A model generated the notes under the pieces. That model searched no databases, was not told the DNA's origin, and worked only from the letters and a program-made list of their open reading frames with translations. Position numbers and translations under genes: made by a program. 64,000 bases of DNA from Natronospira sp. (GTDB lineage: Bacteria > Pseudomonadota > Gammaproteobacteria > Natronospirales > Natronospiraceae), in the NCBI GenBank assembly GCA_003558125.1, contig PWMQ01000016.1, positions 1-64,000 on the forward strand, read 5' to 3'. Shown one piece after another: positions 62,607 to 64,000 of the stretch (its first letter is position 1; each line of letters begins with the position of its first letter).

Positions 62607-63938
62607 TTAGCTGTCCTCTGTTTCCTCCACAAAGTCACGCAGGGTCTTTTGTCCCAATTGGTCGCGCATGGCCCCTTCCAGGCTGTTCATCAGCCCGCCG
62701 ACCGGTTTGAGGGAGCGCATCTGTGCTTCCGGATCATCGCTCTGCTGGTAGCCGCGGCTGGCATCCAGGATCTTCTGCAAGCGCATCCGGGCCAGGTCCT
62801 GGCCGGGCAGGAAGCCGGGCTGATAACCCTCGGTGCTAATGATCAGGCCGGCCATTTCCAGTCGATCCACCACGCTTTCCAGCACGTCGCCGCGAACATG
62901 CAACTCTCGACAGAGGGTTTCGAACGTCCAGGGGCGTTCACCGCGCAGATAACTGCGGGCAATGAGATACATCACCGCCAGGCCCAGCTCCTCTTTCTCT
63001 CGGTGGGTGGCGCCGGTTGCCGGCGGCAGTCGGGTGACGAACTGGGGATTCTGGATATAGAAAGCGATCTTGCCGCCGAACAGCAGAATGAGCCAGCTCA
63101 GATAGAGCCAGATGATGAAGAACAGCAGACCCGCGAAGCCGGAATAGATGGCGGTGTAGCGGGCCGAGGTGGCGATGACCTGGGCAAATGCCCAGCCGGT
63201 GGTCTGCCAGGCCAGGCCGGCAATGACGGCGCCGGTGAGAGCGGCCTTGAGCTTGACCCGGGTGTTGGGGACAAAGACATAGATGAAGGTAAAGGCGGCC
63301 ACCACCAGCAAATAGGGCATCAGGGTGCTGAACCAGACCATCAAGGTCCCGAAGGGCTCCACCTCCGATATCCGCTGGACCAGGGTGTGGCTGGAGAAGG
63401 TGGCGGTGACACCCACCGCCGAGAACACCAGCACCGGGCCCACCAGCACGACACTGAGATAATTGCTGAACTTCTCCGCCATGCCCCGCTGGCGCCGAAT
63501 GTTCCAGGATTCATTCAGGGCCGCTTCGATTTTCTGCAACAGGGAGTAGACCACATACACCAGCAGCAGCAGGCCCACCGAGCCGAGGATGCCCACCTGA
63601 ATGTTGTCCACGAAGTCCATGATGTTCTGGGTGACTTCGTCGGCCCTGGGCCCCAGGGGCTCCAGGGTTCTTTGAAGCACCGGCTCCAGCTGGTTGTGCA
63701 CGCCGAAGCCCTTGAGCACCGAAAAGCTGAAGGCCAGCAGAGGCACGATGGAGAGCAGCGAGGTATAGACCAGGCTCATGGCCCGCAGATTGATCTGCCC
63801 AATGGAGGCGTCGCGCATGCCGGCATGAATCACCCGTGCAATCCGCACCATCCAGGCCATCTTGCGGCTGGGCAGATCCTGGATCTGCACAGTCCACAAC
63901 CACTGGGTGAATCGGGAGCCGGGGTTGAGCTGCTTCAT
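62607..63938 (-). CDS. YihY/UPF0761 family inner-membrane protein
   Basis: 443 aa. Six membrane helices with LVYTSLLSIVPLLAFSFSVLKGFG, ESWNIRRQRGMAEKFSNYLSV and AIYSGFAGLLFFIIWLYLSWLILLFGG (split) mark the YihY family, formerly and wrongly called RNase BN. Beyond about residue 300 there is a soluble region (RPWTFETLCRELHVRGDVLESVVDRLEMAGLI) that looks like a winged helix; it is absent from the 290-residue E. coli YihY. ATG 63938 is chosen since GGAGG is nine bases upstream; in-frame ATG 63,959 and TTG 63,971 have none. Function of the family is unknown. Confidence 0.85.
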   Translation of the reverse strand: MKQLNPGSRFTQWLWTVQIQDLPSRKMAWMVRIARVIHAGMRDASIGQINLRAMSLVYTSLLSIVPLLAFSFSVLKGFGVHNQLEPVLQRTLEPLGPRADEVTQNIMDFVDNIQVGILGSVGLLLLVYVVYSLLQKIEAALNESWNIRRQRGMAEKFSNYLSVVLVGPVLVFSAVGVTATFSSHTLVQRISEVEPFGTLMVWFSTLMPYLLVVAAFTFIYVFVPNTRVKLKAALTGAVIAGLAWQTTGWAFAQVIATSARYTAIYSGFAGLLFFIIWLYLSWLILLFGGKIAFYIQNPQFVTRLPPATGATHREKEELGLAVMYLIARSYLRGERPWTFETLCRELHVRGDVLESVVDRLEMAGLIISTEGYQPGFLPGQDLARMRLQKILDASRGYQQSDDPEAQMRSLKPVGGLMNSLEGAMRDQLGQKTLRDFVEETEDS

Positions 63939-64000
63939 GGGGGCCTGCCTCCGCGCCATGGAATCCGCCAAGCATCAGTCGCCATCATATCGACTCTTGA

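Overview
The window reads as a chromosome segment of a free-living gammaproteobacterium. The core block nadD-rsfS-rlmH-maf-rng-yhdP-nitrilase-tldD, together with holA, purE/purK, yjgA, pmbA, tex, truC and a yihY-type gene, is gammaproteobacterial in order and content. GC content is high, so long antisense open frames are common, and many proteins are acidic with abundant secreted or lipid-anchored peptidases. This fits a (halo)alkaliphilic proteolytic lineage such as the Natronospira/Wenzhouxiangella/Ectothiorhodospira neighbourhood, but that placement is inference. No rRNA, tRNA, phage, insertion sequence or CRISPR array is visible.

Layout. 1-4.0 kb: the tail of an amidohydrolase, epmC, a small hypothetical gene and tex, with REP-like palindromes and a heptamer tandem repeat between them. 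4.2-9.9 kb: a TPR-diguanylate cyclase, an ACR3-like transporter, a globin with a class II FNR-type promoter, an SDR enzyme, a membrane protein and a rhomboid protease. 9.9-10.6 kb: a gene-free 744 bp stretch holding a 378 bp three-armed nested palindrome followed by a REP pair. 10.6-17.1 kb: an S9 peptidase, truC, a P1-family peptidase, cytochrome c and a TPR protein. 17.2-25.2 kb: a minus-strand operon of lipoprotein adaptor, two RND permeases and a membrane-anchored SRPBCC protein. 25.5-35.4 kb: membrane dipeptidase, a second SRPBCC paralogue, a two-gene pair resembling MnmL/MnmM, a Lon-like protease, a LEA-2 lipoprotein, a PAS/degenerate-GGDEF protein and a dgcN-dgcA pair. 35.5-47.0 kb: the conserved nadD-to-tldD block plus an alpha/beta hydrolase. 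47.1-52.0 kb: a zinc-type operon (MerC-like protein, small CxxC protein, His-rich outer-membrane barrel, znuA-, znuC- and znuB-like genes) behind a Zur-like operator. 52.0-56.4 kb: holA, purE/purK, yjgA and an isoaspartyl peptidase. 56.6-62.2 kb: an Anbu-proteasome cluster (circularly permuted ATP-grasp, alpha-E, zinc peptidase, pmbA, Anbu). 62.2-62.5 kb: a noncoding RNA of the CsrB/RsmZ type on the minus strand, then yihY.

The strongest unexplained feature is the 62,196-62,491 RNA. It has at least five near-perfect hairpins that each present GGA in the loop, a strong intrinsic terminator, its own candidate promoter and a GacA-like upstream box. It is best read as a CsrA/RsmA-titrating RNA. 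Other leads are the three-armed palindrome, the globin FNR promoter, the Zur-controlled metal operon, and the FAD-oxidase/methyltransferase pair that may replace MnmC.
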